A DNA stretch of 64,000 nucleotides from Fragilaria crotonensis (Eukaryota > Bacillariophyta > Fragilariophyceae > Fragilariales > Fragilariaceae), in the NCBI GenBank assembly GCA_022925895.1, contig JAKSYS010000010.1, positions 1-64,000 of the forward strand, given 5' to 3'. A program made the translations under genes and the position numbers. Below the pieces are notes generated by a model. It was not told the origin of the DNA, ran no database searches, and was given only the letters and a program-made list of their open reading frames with translations. Below are positions 32,999-45,500 of the stretch, in pieces; the first letter of the stretch is position 1; each line of letters starts with the position of its first letter.

Positions 32999-33118
32999 TT
33001 AGTTAAAAACACACAAGTCCTCGCGAGGAAACTCGCCAGGATGGGGTACACAGGTCTGGCCTCACGGCCGGAGCATGGTGAAAACCCTATAATTAGTTAT
33101 GTTATTATTATTATTATC
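31922..33118 (+). mobile_element. LINE3: 5'-truncated non-LTR element with (TTA)n tail
   Basis: About 1.19 kb inserted in the 52-bp array. It ends in GTTATTATTATTATTATC. The flanking 15 bases CATATCAAACACATG occur on both sides, as target-site duplications would, and the 52-bp array continues in phase beyond it. A 120-bp 3' untranslated part with a GC-rich hairpin-like stretch (GTCTGGCCTCACGGCCGG) precedes the tail. Confidence 0.88.
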
Positions 33119-33245
33119 ATATCAAACACATGACGCGTTTTCGATCGATTTCCATAATCGATAACTCGCCATATCGAAAACATGACGAGATTTCGATCAA
33201 TTGCAATAATCAATAACTCGCCATAGGGAACACATGACGAGTTTT
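33119..33245. repeat. 52-bp palindromic tandem repeat, array 2, right part
   Basis: Anchors at 33127, 33179 (variant AACATGAC) and 33231, again 52 bp apart. This is the continuation of the array split by LINE3. Confidence 0.88.
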
Positions 33246-36200
33246 CGACCCCCTAAGCATCACGTCATACAGTAATATTCCTTCAGGCCCTCCCTTATCG
33301 AGGTCAAAACTCGAAGGTCAAAACTGACCCCCCCAGTTTTGTTTTGAAAAAATTACCGGCCTTAGGTTTAGGTTTAAACCTAGTTAAACCTAAATTCCAA
33401 ACCTAATCTACCGGCCACTGTACCCGATGTACTATACTACTATGTAAAGGTGCACTGGGAAGCAGGCCACGGTGATAAGTTACTACTGCTGTGGTTAACT
33501 GCAGTTAGTTAACTGCAGTGACTAACTGCTTCGAAATTTTGCGGAGTATACTAACTAACTACTGCAAGTGCTGCAGTTAACTTATTAACTACTGCATCTC
33601 AGACACTTAACCAACTAACTACCACACCACGTAGTAGAATACGACCACTTAGGAGTGGTAGTAACTTTCCTAGAAGTTAACTGCACAGATGGGACATGTG
33701 CAATTACACCTTTACACATTACGAGTACGTACTGGCAATGGTACAGCAGGTCATTAGGCACAAAGTCATTAATGATGAGAACTTTAGCCGGATTTTCACT
33801 AATAGCAAACCGTCATATTCCGGACATTCCAGATTTCTGGTCATTGTTTCTGTACACTGTTAAGTATAACACGTGTTCAAGCCGTGAAGAACTGATGCAG
33901 GATATACTGCAACTAACTGCACGATCAAGAAAATACTCAATACTCCCCTCGCTCGAAATGTAGTATTTGGGGTTAACTTCTACGCCGAGTTGAAGAATAA
34001 CCCTACCACATATTAACTTCCCGTAGGTCACAGTATTAAACCCCATACTGTCAGCAGTCCAAATGCGCAGTTTGGTTAAAGTATAACTTCACCGTGGCCT
34101 GCTGGGAAGAGTCTCAAGTCTCACCTCTCGCACAGTCTATCTACCGGTAGCTGTAAACAGTTGCCTGGTACAGCTAATCCATCATTATGCCTTACCCAGC
34201 ACTACCAATCTGATGGCTTGATCCTCCTGCTCTGCTGCTCATGAGTAGTACACCCTGCTGTCAGCACCAGATTCCTCAAACATACAATCTTCAAATGCAG
34301 CATGGTTGGACTTTATGCAGACCACCTTCTCCACAGTCATCATGGCAACCAAGGCATTCCTCAACTTTGTTTGGACCTAATTCTTTTATCTTCCTTGCCG
34401 ATTGTCATAGCTAGTTCGCTTATGTTACTCGCTCATTCGCTGTAACCAAACCCGTAAAGACTTAAAGTAACTCGTAACTCATAACCCGTAACCCTAAACC
34501 CTTGAGTTAAACCAAAAAGCTAAATTATTCGTCTCAAATGAAATCTAGGTTTTAGGTTCAAACCTAGTTAAACCTACTTGAGTTAAACCTAGCGTTGCCA
34601 CCCTTGACTTGTACTGGGTAAAAATGGTAATTGTACTACCGGGAGCTGCGGGAAAGTATGGCTGGATGCATATTTTGGGTACACGAGGTAGCTCTACGTA
34701 GGCCTAGTATTAATTTTTTTATTTCCGACGTCAAAAGTATACCAAGGTTACGGTACAGCTACTGAATTGGTGATTCTAATCGGGTTGTCAGTGCAGCTTT
34801 TGTTCATCTAGCCGAAATAGACCCCAACTGTGGCAATGAAGAAGTAGCTAGTCTAGTCGATGTACAATATAATGTTCGAGAGTTTCAGAACCCGCGACGT
34901 GAGCGCCAGCGTGACGAGATCTGCACCAACAAAGCAAGGTAATGGCAACAAGATGGTGAGCAGTCATGAGTCATGACCAGGAGGAATGAGCCCACAGTCG
35001 AACACCAAGAAAGGGTATGCTGAAATCAAAGTGATTCCATCTCATCCGCCATGCTCTTGATTGCCCGGCTTGTTGGATAAATATAGTGAGGTCTGCTTTA
35101 AAGAAAGCAGCATTATGATTGTACGCAACATGATTGCAGGCGACCACACCCAACAAAATACATCCGAGATGTGCCATAGTAGCATATTCGTTCAAATTTC
35201 TTGGCAGGGTGAGGCAGCCACTCAGAAAGTAGCATTTGATCTTTCAATCAACACCAATCAATTTGAAGTTGTTGACAATTAGGTTTGTATTGGGCAGCAG
35301 GATTGTGTAGTTCATGCCAATCTTGTATGAGATATCTTGGCTGGTCATTGACATATCCTGACAAATCGAATACTGGCCAAGAAGTCCGGTTATTCAAATT
35401 GATATTGACATATATCAGCCAATTCTGTCTCTCGATTCATGAACTTGAATGGGCAGAGAATTGGCAACTTCTGGATAGGTTTTACAGCAAAATCTCGAAA
35501 CTTGCGCACCACCGCCGTGTCGGGTGACAAATGCAAGTGAAGGGCTCCCAGCGTCAAGAAGTTCCTCACACGTGCGGTGTCCATGACTCGAGTCCTGCAG
35601 GATGATGATGGGTGATTCCTTATCTCTTAGCAGTGACAACAGATCACGAGATGCCGTGATGCATTGATCCAGCGATGGAACCAGGATTGGGCTCTAGTAG
35701 CCAAAACGTTTGGAGCTGCTTGCTAGCACCATCAAGGAGCACACCAACAACAGAGGCTTCATCGGTGACAGTATCAAATTCATCTTCCCTGTTAGTCTGC
35801 TATGACCTTCATCTGTATCCAGGCAATGCATGCCCAACTCATGGCACTTCACATGTCACGTCGTGAGAGCAAGCCATCGGTCGACACATCGACAGCCAAC
35901 AAATTGATCCAACGTCTGGGGAGCAAAAGTTCCGAGGAGTGACATTCTGTGAGCCTCTTCCGTCCTTATTTTGAAAGGAAAAAGTAGGAATGGTGAAAAT
36001 GCTTCCAAGAATGTTCCAAACGGAGTTCACCACGTGTTCGCCTCGGGTGGGGATGCTCTAAGGGTTCGAATCTGGATCCATCCCAAGATCCACTGTCATC
36101 GTCATCATGGTTCGTGACATTTGGTATGACTGACACCAACACTCAATTGGGCAACATGCTGGTAACTGTTCTCTTCATCAGACAACGTTTCTGGAATCAC

Positions 36201-37970
36201 AAGAGAAGAAGGTGCTCCCTTTACTGCCATCTCCTGGCGCGTGATCAGTAGAAATTGGAATGGTCGTGAATTTATCAAAACTGCGTTTTCTGTGGAGCTT
36301 CAATGTGCTTTCACTCATGAAGAGCAAGGAGATGATGTAGCTTCAAGAAGCTCCACGGAATATCAAGAATTGGTTGAGATATTCACTGCCATGGTCAATG
36401 GAATGAAAAGCAAGTGATTTGGCGTGTAAATCAATTTTCAATATGCGAGCGCTAAAAAAAATAGTGGTACTAGTACGTAGAGCTCTACCTCGCGAATCCT
36501 CTTCGTGAATCCAGCCATAGCGTAAGATACGATTTTTGCAATACCGTAATAATGTATTGACGCGGAAGCACTCCATTGAAGGTAACACGAAGTCCCCTCC
36601 ATCGTAAGTGATACAAGGATTTCGTACCATTGTACTGGGTACCACGGGCCACGGGTACCACCTTAAAACTACTTAGAACCAATAATTTTGCTTAGAACCA
36701 ATAACGCGCTAATTTCCGTTCCTCCTACATGAAAGTTAATCAAATTGTTGTTTTCAAACAAAGTTCGTAGGAGACTCTTGTTCCTCTATTCATTCTACAT
36801 AGATCATGTACTTGTCGGAAAGTGTGTTTCCCTGGACCGTCGCTCAATATTTCACACCGTATTTTGGCACTTCAGGTCAAAAGTTGCTCAAAATATTTGC
36901 ACATCGAGGTGGGCCTCCCATTTAATGCTCTCCATCGTGACGCTGAATATTTTTTTATGCTTGCTATTTTTATAGAAACGCCTGCCACATGATACCGCGC
37001 CACGAATTTCTATTGGTCCAGGGTTGGTACAAGCCACGCGTAAAACGCAGCGTACCAGTAGTCCAGGGATCATAGGCATCAGGGATAGGAAGTAAATAAC
37101 CACCGGTACCGGTAACCAAATACCGATGGTATTATACTGTACCACTACTGTGATTTTTAAAATGCCCAATAACTGGTTACCTGCGAGTTGCAATATACCA
37201 ACCAGTAACCAAGACCCTTGGTTATTTTCTACTGAGTTTAGTCGGTAGTATTTTGAATTCCGGGTGTTTGGGAATACCAGTCGGAATTTCCATAAATGTT
37301 CTGTCCTGCATCAGTGTGTTTACGGTTCATTTCTGTACTGTAGTACTGAAGTTTACTGTTACTGTAGTGTTTTTACTACCATTATACCTACTGGACGAAA
37401 CCAATGGAACCGAGTAAGTACTGCGATTCGAAAAATGAAGAGAAGTTATATTCATACCGGACTGAAGGATTTTTCAATACCAAAATACCTCCCAGTGCAA
37501 CAGCACAATACCATTCTACCTACTGGAGGACTGTAATACCAGATTCAACGTGGGACAGTATTATTTTTCCAATCCCTGATAGGCATGATTTTGGGCGAAC
37601 GTGTGAAAAAAATTACGCGCACACATATAAATTGTTTTTCATGCATGGATGAATTTTAATGTTTCGCTTAGAGGAACCAATAATCCCAAAATGAGGCAAT
37701 CAAATCGTTTGATACCTCGATGAATATCGGCACCCAGTACAAGATTGATTCAATTGTAGGATAAACAAAAACACGAAGGAGAATTCTTGACAGAATGTTG
37801 TTGGGGTGTGAAGCTTTTCGGAACAAATAAATTGAGTCGAAACATGCGTTAAATTATTGGTTCTAAGTAGTTTTTAGGTGGTAGTGCTGCTGGTGCTGTA
37901 TCTTTATGGCAAAACTTGCATAAAGCTTATACAGAACGATATGTATGTAGCAAGAACTCCGAGTTGCAAT
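33246..37970. other. Gene-poor DNA, palindromic and degenerate
   Basis: No supported gene in 4.7 kb. At 33286-33350 is a segment also found at 55860-55923. At 33360-33410 and 34540-34600 are TTTAGG/AACCTA-type blocks, and at 34487-34500 a CCCTAAACCC block. From 33480 to 33640 are dense palindromes of GTTAACTGCAG. Between about 35.0 and 35.9 kb the minus strand has short frames with amino-acid composition like real protein (for example 35415-35639), perhaps a very old transposase relic, but nothing I recognise. Confidence 0.5.
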
Positions 37971-37972
37971 GT

Positions 37973-38165
37973 CTACATATGACATATACATTTTGTTTAC
38001 TACTAATGTAGAAAGAAGTGTGCGTTCAGTCAAATGCGAATCTACATATGACATATACATTTTGATTACTACTAATGTAGAAGGAAGTCAAATGCCAATC
38101 TACATATGACATATACATTTTGTTTACTACTAATGTAGATAGAAGTGTGCGTTCAGTCAAATGCG
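37973..38165. repeat. Three-copy tandem repeat of 58-69 bp
   Basis: CTACATATGACATATACA begins units at 37973, 38042 and 38100. Each continues TTTTG-TTACTACTAATGTAGA and, in two copies, AGAAGTGTGCGTTCAGTC. The middle copy lacks part of that last block. Confidence 0.85.
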
Positions 38166-38298
38166 CAGCTGAGGGCGTTTGAAACTTCGTTCGGCCGCTC
38201 TCATACAAATGCTCAGAGTACCTATGTATTTTCTTGCACCACATGTTTCTAAAAACCGTCAACTACCTGTAAAGTAGTGACTTTTTGTTGAGTCACGT

Positions 38299-38935
38299 CA
38301 CTAACGACACTGTCGTCGTTCACTACAAGTTCACTAAGTTCACTGCGTCGTTCACTAAGTTCACTAATTTGTTTGTCGTACGAGGAGCGTCGTAGACGAA
38401 TGCGCGTTTTTTCGTGCATTGGACTCAAAACGAGTTTTCGAGGAGCATGTGTCGCACGTTCACTAACGTTTGTGTCGAGTTAGTGACGACGTTCAATGAC
38501 GTTAGTGTCGCCCGTCAATGATTTTACAAAACTTTCAGAGCCTATAAAATGGCGAATAAAGGTCATACATTCAAATACCGGAATGATTTGGAAAGCCCTT
38601 GATCTCTTCTATTTGAATCCGTTTTGCTTTTATATTTTAGAGTTATATTCGTTAAGTTATAAGCACGCACACTTGTCTCGTTTCACCCAAAATGCGATTT
38701 TCAATCGACGAACATTCATCGATAAAGCAAGATACCACCATCGGAGCACGGATTTGGAAAGCTCGTACTCACAGCTTTTCAAATCAGTCTTAATTTTTGA
38801 TGTGGCACCTTTATTGCTCAAGTTATGGGCATTTAAAGTTCGACTTTTGGGAAGTTTCGGTGTTTTTTCGACCGTCTTGCCAGGTTCATTGACGACACTG
38901 AACGACGTTCAGAGACGACACTGAACGATTTAGTG
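38299..38935. mobile_element. Possible small CACTA-like non-autonomous element
   Basis: The segment begins CACTAACGACACTG and ends CACTGAACGATTTAGTG, so both ends read CACTAA inward. Near both ends are clustered GTTCACTAA / ACGACACTGAACG units in both orientations, like subterminal repeats of EnSpm/CACTA elements. No transposase lies inside. I do not see a clean 3-bp target duplication, so the boundaries and the class are uncertain. Confidence 0.35.
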
Positions 38936-39907
38936 TTCGTGACTGAGCCGATTAACTTTCGCACACTATCACGATCCTTACATAGTCGTTTCATGGATAT
39001 CAAAAACTGTTTTTTACTCGATTGAGAATTATTTAGCTCCGAGTTCTGTTGTACGCCGAGTACATTGACATTCGTACGGGTATCACGTACTCGAATCACG
39101 TAATCTGAGCTCTCAGTATTGTACTTGTACGTCATACAGCGCTCCAATTCCAGCCAACAGCCAACACATCAAGCGGCGCACCTGGTACTGTAGTACTACT
39201 GTAGCAAGTAGGGAGCCAACGAGTGTAGGATGGCAAATGGCAGCTCGCCATTGTACAATTAGAATACTAAAAAACAGTAATAAAAGTTGTAGTCAATCGA
39301 ACAATATGAATATACAAAAATCATGGTTTCGGGAGTATTTTTCCTTCATTCTTTTTCATGTTAAAAACTAATATAAGTAGGAAGTCAACATGCCGTCTCG
39401 TCAAGCCGTGATCGTTGTTCCCGTCGAGTTTTTGTTCCATTCGACATACTGTACCGGTACTGTATATTGTATTCTATACAATACTGCAACTGGTAGCTTG
39501 TAGCTTGGTATCTCCCGTGTGATTGCCTTCTATCTTTGCGATAGGGAGCAGGAGCCAGTACGAGTACTGTACGCAGTCTGTGAACTTCAACGAAGTGATA
39601 CGGCTTCCGTACAGTACAGTAGAGGGCACGTGGTCGATTTGCCCCATGCTTTCCCGCATCTCCCCGGTAGTACAAGTACTCGTACAAAGGAACACCTCAG
39701 TTTCTGTCGTGAACGGTATTCGCGTAAAAAGGTGTTCGAGATCCATGCTACAACTACACACCTTAGCAAGTCCGTCGAACATGCGGCTATCCTGAGTATG
39801 CCTCTCTTTGATGCTGATTACCCGTTGCGTTCGTCCCTTTGTATCCATTTCGCTCGTAGGAAGTACACCTTACGGCATCAAGTTCGTAATAACGATACAA
39901 ACAGGCA
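38936..39907. other. Intergenic, no gene seen
   Basis: Contains GGTACTGTAGTACT at 39184-39197 and overlapping short frames in all directions around 39.4-39.9 kb, none with recognisable motifs. The last 100 bp may be the promoter of the next gene. Confidence 0.5.
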
Positions 39908-41131
39908 ATGAGGCCAAAGAATCATCTTCTCGTTCCATTCATTTTCTATGTGATTCCTTCGCTGGTGTATACATTATACATTATACGTCAGTGAAAATAT
40001 ATGGAGCGCCTCTCGTCAAACGGATTCCGGTTTTGCCGCGTCCGAAAATGTGCCTCCTGCAGGACGAACCATTATGCTCAACACTGCAAATGTAAGAGAA
40101 ATGGAGACGAGAAAGGCCAATCAGCCACAAGCGTCCATCACACAGCAGACACTTACTTCAGATGTACCTTTCGATAAAATCCTTGTTGTTTATTCGGGAC
40201 CGACCGACCTCATGGACCTTAACATCAAGCCTGAAGAAATCTCAGATGCTCACAAGACGATGGAATTGTATCGGCTTAACTTCGAATTCTCTTACGAAAC
40301 GGCATTCATTGCCAAACCCATGATACATTGATTGTTGTGACGTATGTTGTCAAGTCCAAATATCAAACGCAAATTGACGAATTGCATGACAAATGCCATG
40401 CCAACTACGGAAACTACGTTAGGTTGATAACACGCAACAATACCTGTTTGGATCTGGACTCGGTACGCGTCGCAATTGAATACACAGGTCAAGGTAACCG
40501 TCCCGTTGTAGTGACGAATCGCAGTACGACGTCCACCAAGATCGATGCTACTTCTGCGTACTACGATTATTTCGTATACATCAATTGCGGTGTCACGGGG
40601 CCATCATCGCAATGGGCCAACCGACCCTGGACTAGCGTCTTTCTGGAAAAACTCCGCGATGGAGTCAAAATGGTCGGCTTAACCATCAACTGTTATTTTC
40701 ATGAAAATCCTCATGCTCAGTCAATGATGTATGCCTTGGACCGAGAAGGACTCCAGGTCGTTGTGGACGGTGGTGCTATATATGATTGTACGAAACGACC
40801 AGGATATTTTGGCATCGATGTTGAGGCGTTAGAGGACAAGATTGTATCCGGATACGAGCTGGAGTTGAGTAGACTGATTTTGCAAGCCGGATACGGGATC
40901 TCTTCTGTCGTGCGACCCACAACCCTGTTTCGGCACAATCAAACGCAATGTTTGAATAAGTATGGCAATGATACTCTCAATGATGTATGGTTGGGCGAAA
41001 CACTTATCGAGTATTTTGGAAGAATCCCATCCTTGGACGAGGTGATTTTTGTCAAGACATCCAGGATCTTGACTCCCGAGACCGCCGATATCATAAACTT
41101 TACGCTGGAAGTGGATTGGAATTGGATTTAA
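39908..41131 (+). pseudogene. Type II membrane protein, glycosyltransferase-like family, two frame changes
   Basis: From the ATG at 39908 the first 28 residues are one membrane anchor (LLVPFIFYVIPSLVYTLYII). The frame then moves by one base near 39.99 kb into a stem and the start of a globular domain (KILVVYSG, MELYRLNFEF), and moves back near 40.285 kb into the last 280 residues (VVTYVV, NCGVTGP, PWTSVFLEKL, VKMVGLTINC, ILQAGYGI, DEVIFVKTSRI). The two shifts cancel, so one extra and one missing base would restore a protein of about 408 residues with uniform similarity in style. The pattern (anchor, stem, domain with NCGxxGP and a paired-Cys core) resembles a family common in algae and plants with Golgi glycosyltransferase topology. 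I recall no proven activity. The lack of intron signals favours indels over splicing. Confidence 0.6.
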
Positions 41132-42519
41132 CGTTTTGATGGCAGATAACTATGCGTATCATGGATTGTTGGCCTTGCATTTCATCCTGTGCTCGCAGCG
41201 TGAATGAAGCGAAAATACGAGCCTGTCCACAGGAAAATTAGATTCCATTCCGAGTCATATGCATACGTGAGCAAAGTATATAGGGAAGTATGGTACTAGT
41301 ACGACGGCATCAGGCGAATGATCATGGAGGGTGAACAAGGAGCAACTTACGTGATTGCCCGGTCCGGAAGCTTCTGGCCCAAGACCCGGACAGTGCGAAA
41401 GAATGGCAGGGTTGCGGCACTAATGCAGGGAGGTACATGGGTAAGTGGTTTTAACTCCTACAAGATCACTATCAATCCAGGTATCGACCCATGTTTGATT
41501 ATATGCTTTTGTGCGGTGTGTGATGCAATGGATGAAGATTGAACAGAAACTTCCATTCCCTGGTTTTTCACATTATGAGGTATGTATGGAAGTGTGTGCT
41601 TGTCGTGTAATGAAGAAATCCACGGCCATGACCAAAAGTCCGTACTACTTAGTCTAATTTCTGATAAGGTCACTTCCTTGGCTGTCCATGAATGTGTGAC
41701 CTTTGAAGTCTGATCATTTCTTCGACCGTCATGTAGTAGAGTTGAGCGAATGTTGAAGAGCACAGATTGGTTGAAAAGTTGAGAGTGGTTCATTCGACCG
41801 AGTACTACTACTGGATGTGCCATGGGCGAAGATGAAGGTCGTGAATTCGCTTGAACTAGCAATGGTTTGGCTGTGTAAACAGGATGCTTGCATTGCATCT
41901 GCGACAAAAAGTACTATATACTGTTCATGGGCGCATGGACGAGGTTCTGTCTTGTCTTTGAGCAAAAATGTTTCTATCTACAGTGTTAGCGACTACCGGA
42001 GGACAACAATGCGACGCATAACGTTGTCGACTCCTCGTGTTGTATCATAGGACACACTCTACGACTTGTGTAGTATTTCTACCAAGGTCTGTACAACATT
42101 ATCATCCCTGGAGCATGATGAATTCCAAGGAGAAGCGTCAACAATCTCCGAATAAATCATGAATGGCTCGGCGGGATATCCTAAAACTATGGCGCGTCTC
42201 GTCAACGAAAACCGGTAGTAACAACACAACCAGATACTCACAATACGAGACTCGATCCAGTCCTGGGTATTGACACCGAGGCTGGCATGGGTACAATACG
42301 AGACTCGATCCAGTCCTAGGTATTGACACCGAGGATGGCATGGGTGCTGCGGGGAAGGAAGGATATCGTAATAGTACCAGTAGAGAAATCGATATCAACA
42401 TTGCAAAACGAGGCAGTACAACTAAGGGGTGTGAGATCTGCAGTAGCACAGAACACTCCACGTAATACTAGTAGATCTTGGCAATTTTTCCTTAGAAGGT
42501 GCAAACCATGATACTCTGG
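41132..42519. other. Intergenic, with a 53-bp tandem duplication
   Basis: CAATACGAGACTCGATCCAG starts at 42241 and again at 42294; the two copies run to about 42343. A 74-codon frame at 41318-41542 (GATYVIARSGSFWPKTRTVR) has protein-like composition and a GTAAGT inside it, but I cannot assign it. Otherwise no gene. Confidence 0.5.
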
Positions 42520-45500
42520 TTACATTTCTGCGGCGGCCGCTGAATCGTCAACGTTGTTCACTTTATCTCCTCCACTACCCCCACCGTGAAACCAGCCCAA
42601 TTTTCCGAAGGTCTTTTCCATTGCCTTCAAAGTTTCTCCTTTAATCGGACGTTTCCGTTTACTAAGTCCGATGACCTTCACAACAATCTTATCCAATTGG
42701 AGGGAATCGTCCACGAATTGTTCATCAACGTATGAATCATCGCGTTCAAACACCCGCAGCTGCTCTTCGTGCGCCTCAAAAAGTTCGTAGATGCCACGCT
42801 CCTTGTCTGGTGCAACTAGGTGGTACAGATCGCCAATCATGAATCGACAAATATCAACATTCTTGATGGCTTTCTGGAGGCCTGGAAAATTATCTTGAGG
42901 ATCGTCACCATCGTTGGCGGCAAGGTATAATATCGCGAAGATGTTCGTCATTATTTCAAACTCGGCGTTGATAACACGTTGCAGGGCAGGGAACGAATCA
43001 GTCATGCCCTGAAAGAAGTTTCGAATTTCACCGATGTCACCATTGATACGAGACAATGCCTTCTCGGTATCTTGAAAGCACATGTTCTTCTTCGCTGACT
43101 TGTCTGCCTTCAGGAGGAGGTGCTTAATATAGAAGTTGATTGACGCCCTCACCAATCCATCAACTAGCTTTCGCACCATCACGTCTTCCATCCACTCCTC
43201 AATGTCAGTCATAAAATCCTCGATAGTTCTAACAATCGTAAGGGCCGCCTCATTCGTTGTATCATTTTCCCAGCTTTCGCTGAACAGTCGTGTTGCCAGG
43301 TCTTCATTAATCGGTTCAAAGATGTACGTATGAATGCTCTGTGCAGCAAACATTGCGTCGTTAGTGTACTGTCTCATCAATTCGTTTGCCACCTCTTGAA
43401 CGGTTTGCTGGTCTTGAGGAGGGAGGTCTGTGTTGTCCAACAACTCCTCCACGATTTCGTCGCATTGGTCAGTCATTCTCACAAAATCGTTTGCAGCAGC
43501 ACAGCAAGTTTCGAGGTCCTTAAGGAAAGCATTTCTGGAAAGTCGTTGCTTCTGCTGCATTGACATGAAGACAATTGTCACTGCGTCAACCAGGACACTA
43601 GACTTCTTCGTGAGCCGTTCGCGGATGGTGCGAAGTTGTACTCCAGCCAAGGCGAAGACATCCTCTGGTAGGGAGGTGATGAGATGGCCCTCTCCTGTTT
43701 GAGATTTGGCGTGGTCAGTGCTGCAAAAAGGAGCACTGTTGTGAGAAAGTGGATACATTAAATGCATAAAGCCGATCGAGATGAAAACAAATCACACACC
43801 TATAAACATTGTCCAGCCATTGCTGAGTTTGATCTTGAGTTCGAAGAATAAACTGGTCTTGAGCCAAGCGATGGACGTCCCAGAGCACGTTTGTAACCCA
43901 TGACAAGTTCTCCTTAGCCGTTTCCATATCGATTTCTTTTCCCTTCATCAACTCCTTCATTGACGTGAACTTGGTCCTCGAGTCAGTGCGAGAATTGAGT
44001 TGAATCAGGTTGGGAAAGGACTCTTCTACCTTTTCGCGAAATGATTCGATCCACGCTACTAGATCCAATAGCTGGGTGACAGTCATGAATGACAAGTTGT
44101 TTCCCTTCTGCCCTCCAATATGGTGCAAAATATGTTCAGAACAAACAGCGGCGACACAAGTCATCCACAAAGTTTCAACGTTCCAGAATGGAGGGAAACA
44201 AGGTGTCATATGCTGTTTGACCAATTCAATTTGAAAAGTCAAAGTTTGCGCCGCGCGTAGGACCGCGATGAATTCAGCAGACGTATTGTCCATAAGAGGA
44301 CCGTTGTTGTCCTCCTTAACCTGCTCGATCATGCTGTTGAATACTTCTGTGGCGCGAGTCTGAAAATCGTCGGCAATTTGTTCAAGCGCGGCGCGGCGCA
44401 TATCAGTGATACTATTGCGGTGCTTCTGTTGCGAATTCATTGGCGATTTGGTGGGGTCAATTCCACCATGGACACGACGGTATTCATCGGAAGCAGACTC
44501 GTAAACTTCCACTGCTTCCACCAGGGCAACCATACCTGCGGGGTCTTGTCGCGACAGGTCCAATGCCGATCCTATACCACTCAGAACGCGTAAGCGAATC
44601 TCGTCACCAACCTCCCATACATTCTTGACATGTCCGTTCAGGAAGCGATCAACAGCATCGTGATTATTTGTGGTCGGGGCATATCGGAACGAATTTCCAG
44701 TCTTTCGAACTCCCATAGTTGGGCGACCACGATGGTCATAGGAGTTTGCACTTTCAGCATAGGCAGCATCTTCTTCCTCCATCCTTGCCTTCATGCCAGC
44801 TTCGGCTTCCACCAAGAAGATCTGCAGCTCAACGTGCTCGCGACAGACGTCGCGGATCGTCGTCCACTCGTGGTCTGTCCATTCGCAGGAGTTGAGTTGA
44901 TCTCTCATCCGATCACAGGTCGTGGGAATCTGCGAAAAGAAGTCAAGTTCTCGAAAGCACCGTGCCAGGTTGCGTCTGGCGTTAATTGCAGTCTTGAGCT
45001 TCGGGTAGTTAGTGAGAAGGAAGGAGTGTTTCTGATCAGAGTCTCCTCCATTTGAAATGTAGGTAGTCAGTTGACTAAGTCGATGAAGATCCGACTTGGT
45101 CGATTCCACAGCGTTGACCAGCTCCTGAACTTCAGATCCACTCGCAGCGACACCGTCGTTCAATCGACTATTGATGAGAGCCAAATCTCGCGCAGTTTGT
45201 TCTCTCAACTTGACGATTTCCATATCCATCTTCTGCGCTCCTCCTCCTGACTTTCTGCCATCTTCGTCGTATGCTGCGTCTTCCTGGTGGACAGGCATCT
45301 CTAGGAGGAGTTCGTCAATTAAGCCGGCATCGAAGATCCATGTACTGACAATTCCAATGGCACGCTCTTCGGCATTGATGGCAAACTCTGGAAGTGGCAA
45401 TCCCTGCACAGCTGTGGGGATATCAGGCATATCTTGAGGCCGATGAACATAACTAGGAGTGGCTTCTTCCACCATCTTTGCGTTATCAACGACTTGATAA

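Noticed and set aside
34971-35639. Degraded transposase on the minus strand
   Set aside because: Some frames look protein-like, but I could not match any family or link the pieces in order, so I report it only as a possibility in the gap description.
38496-38924. 142-codon plus-strand frame
   Set aside because: It lies inside the CACTA-bounded repeat segment and has no recognisable domain.
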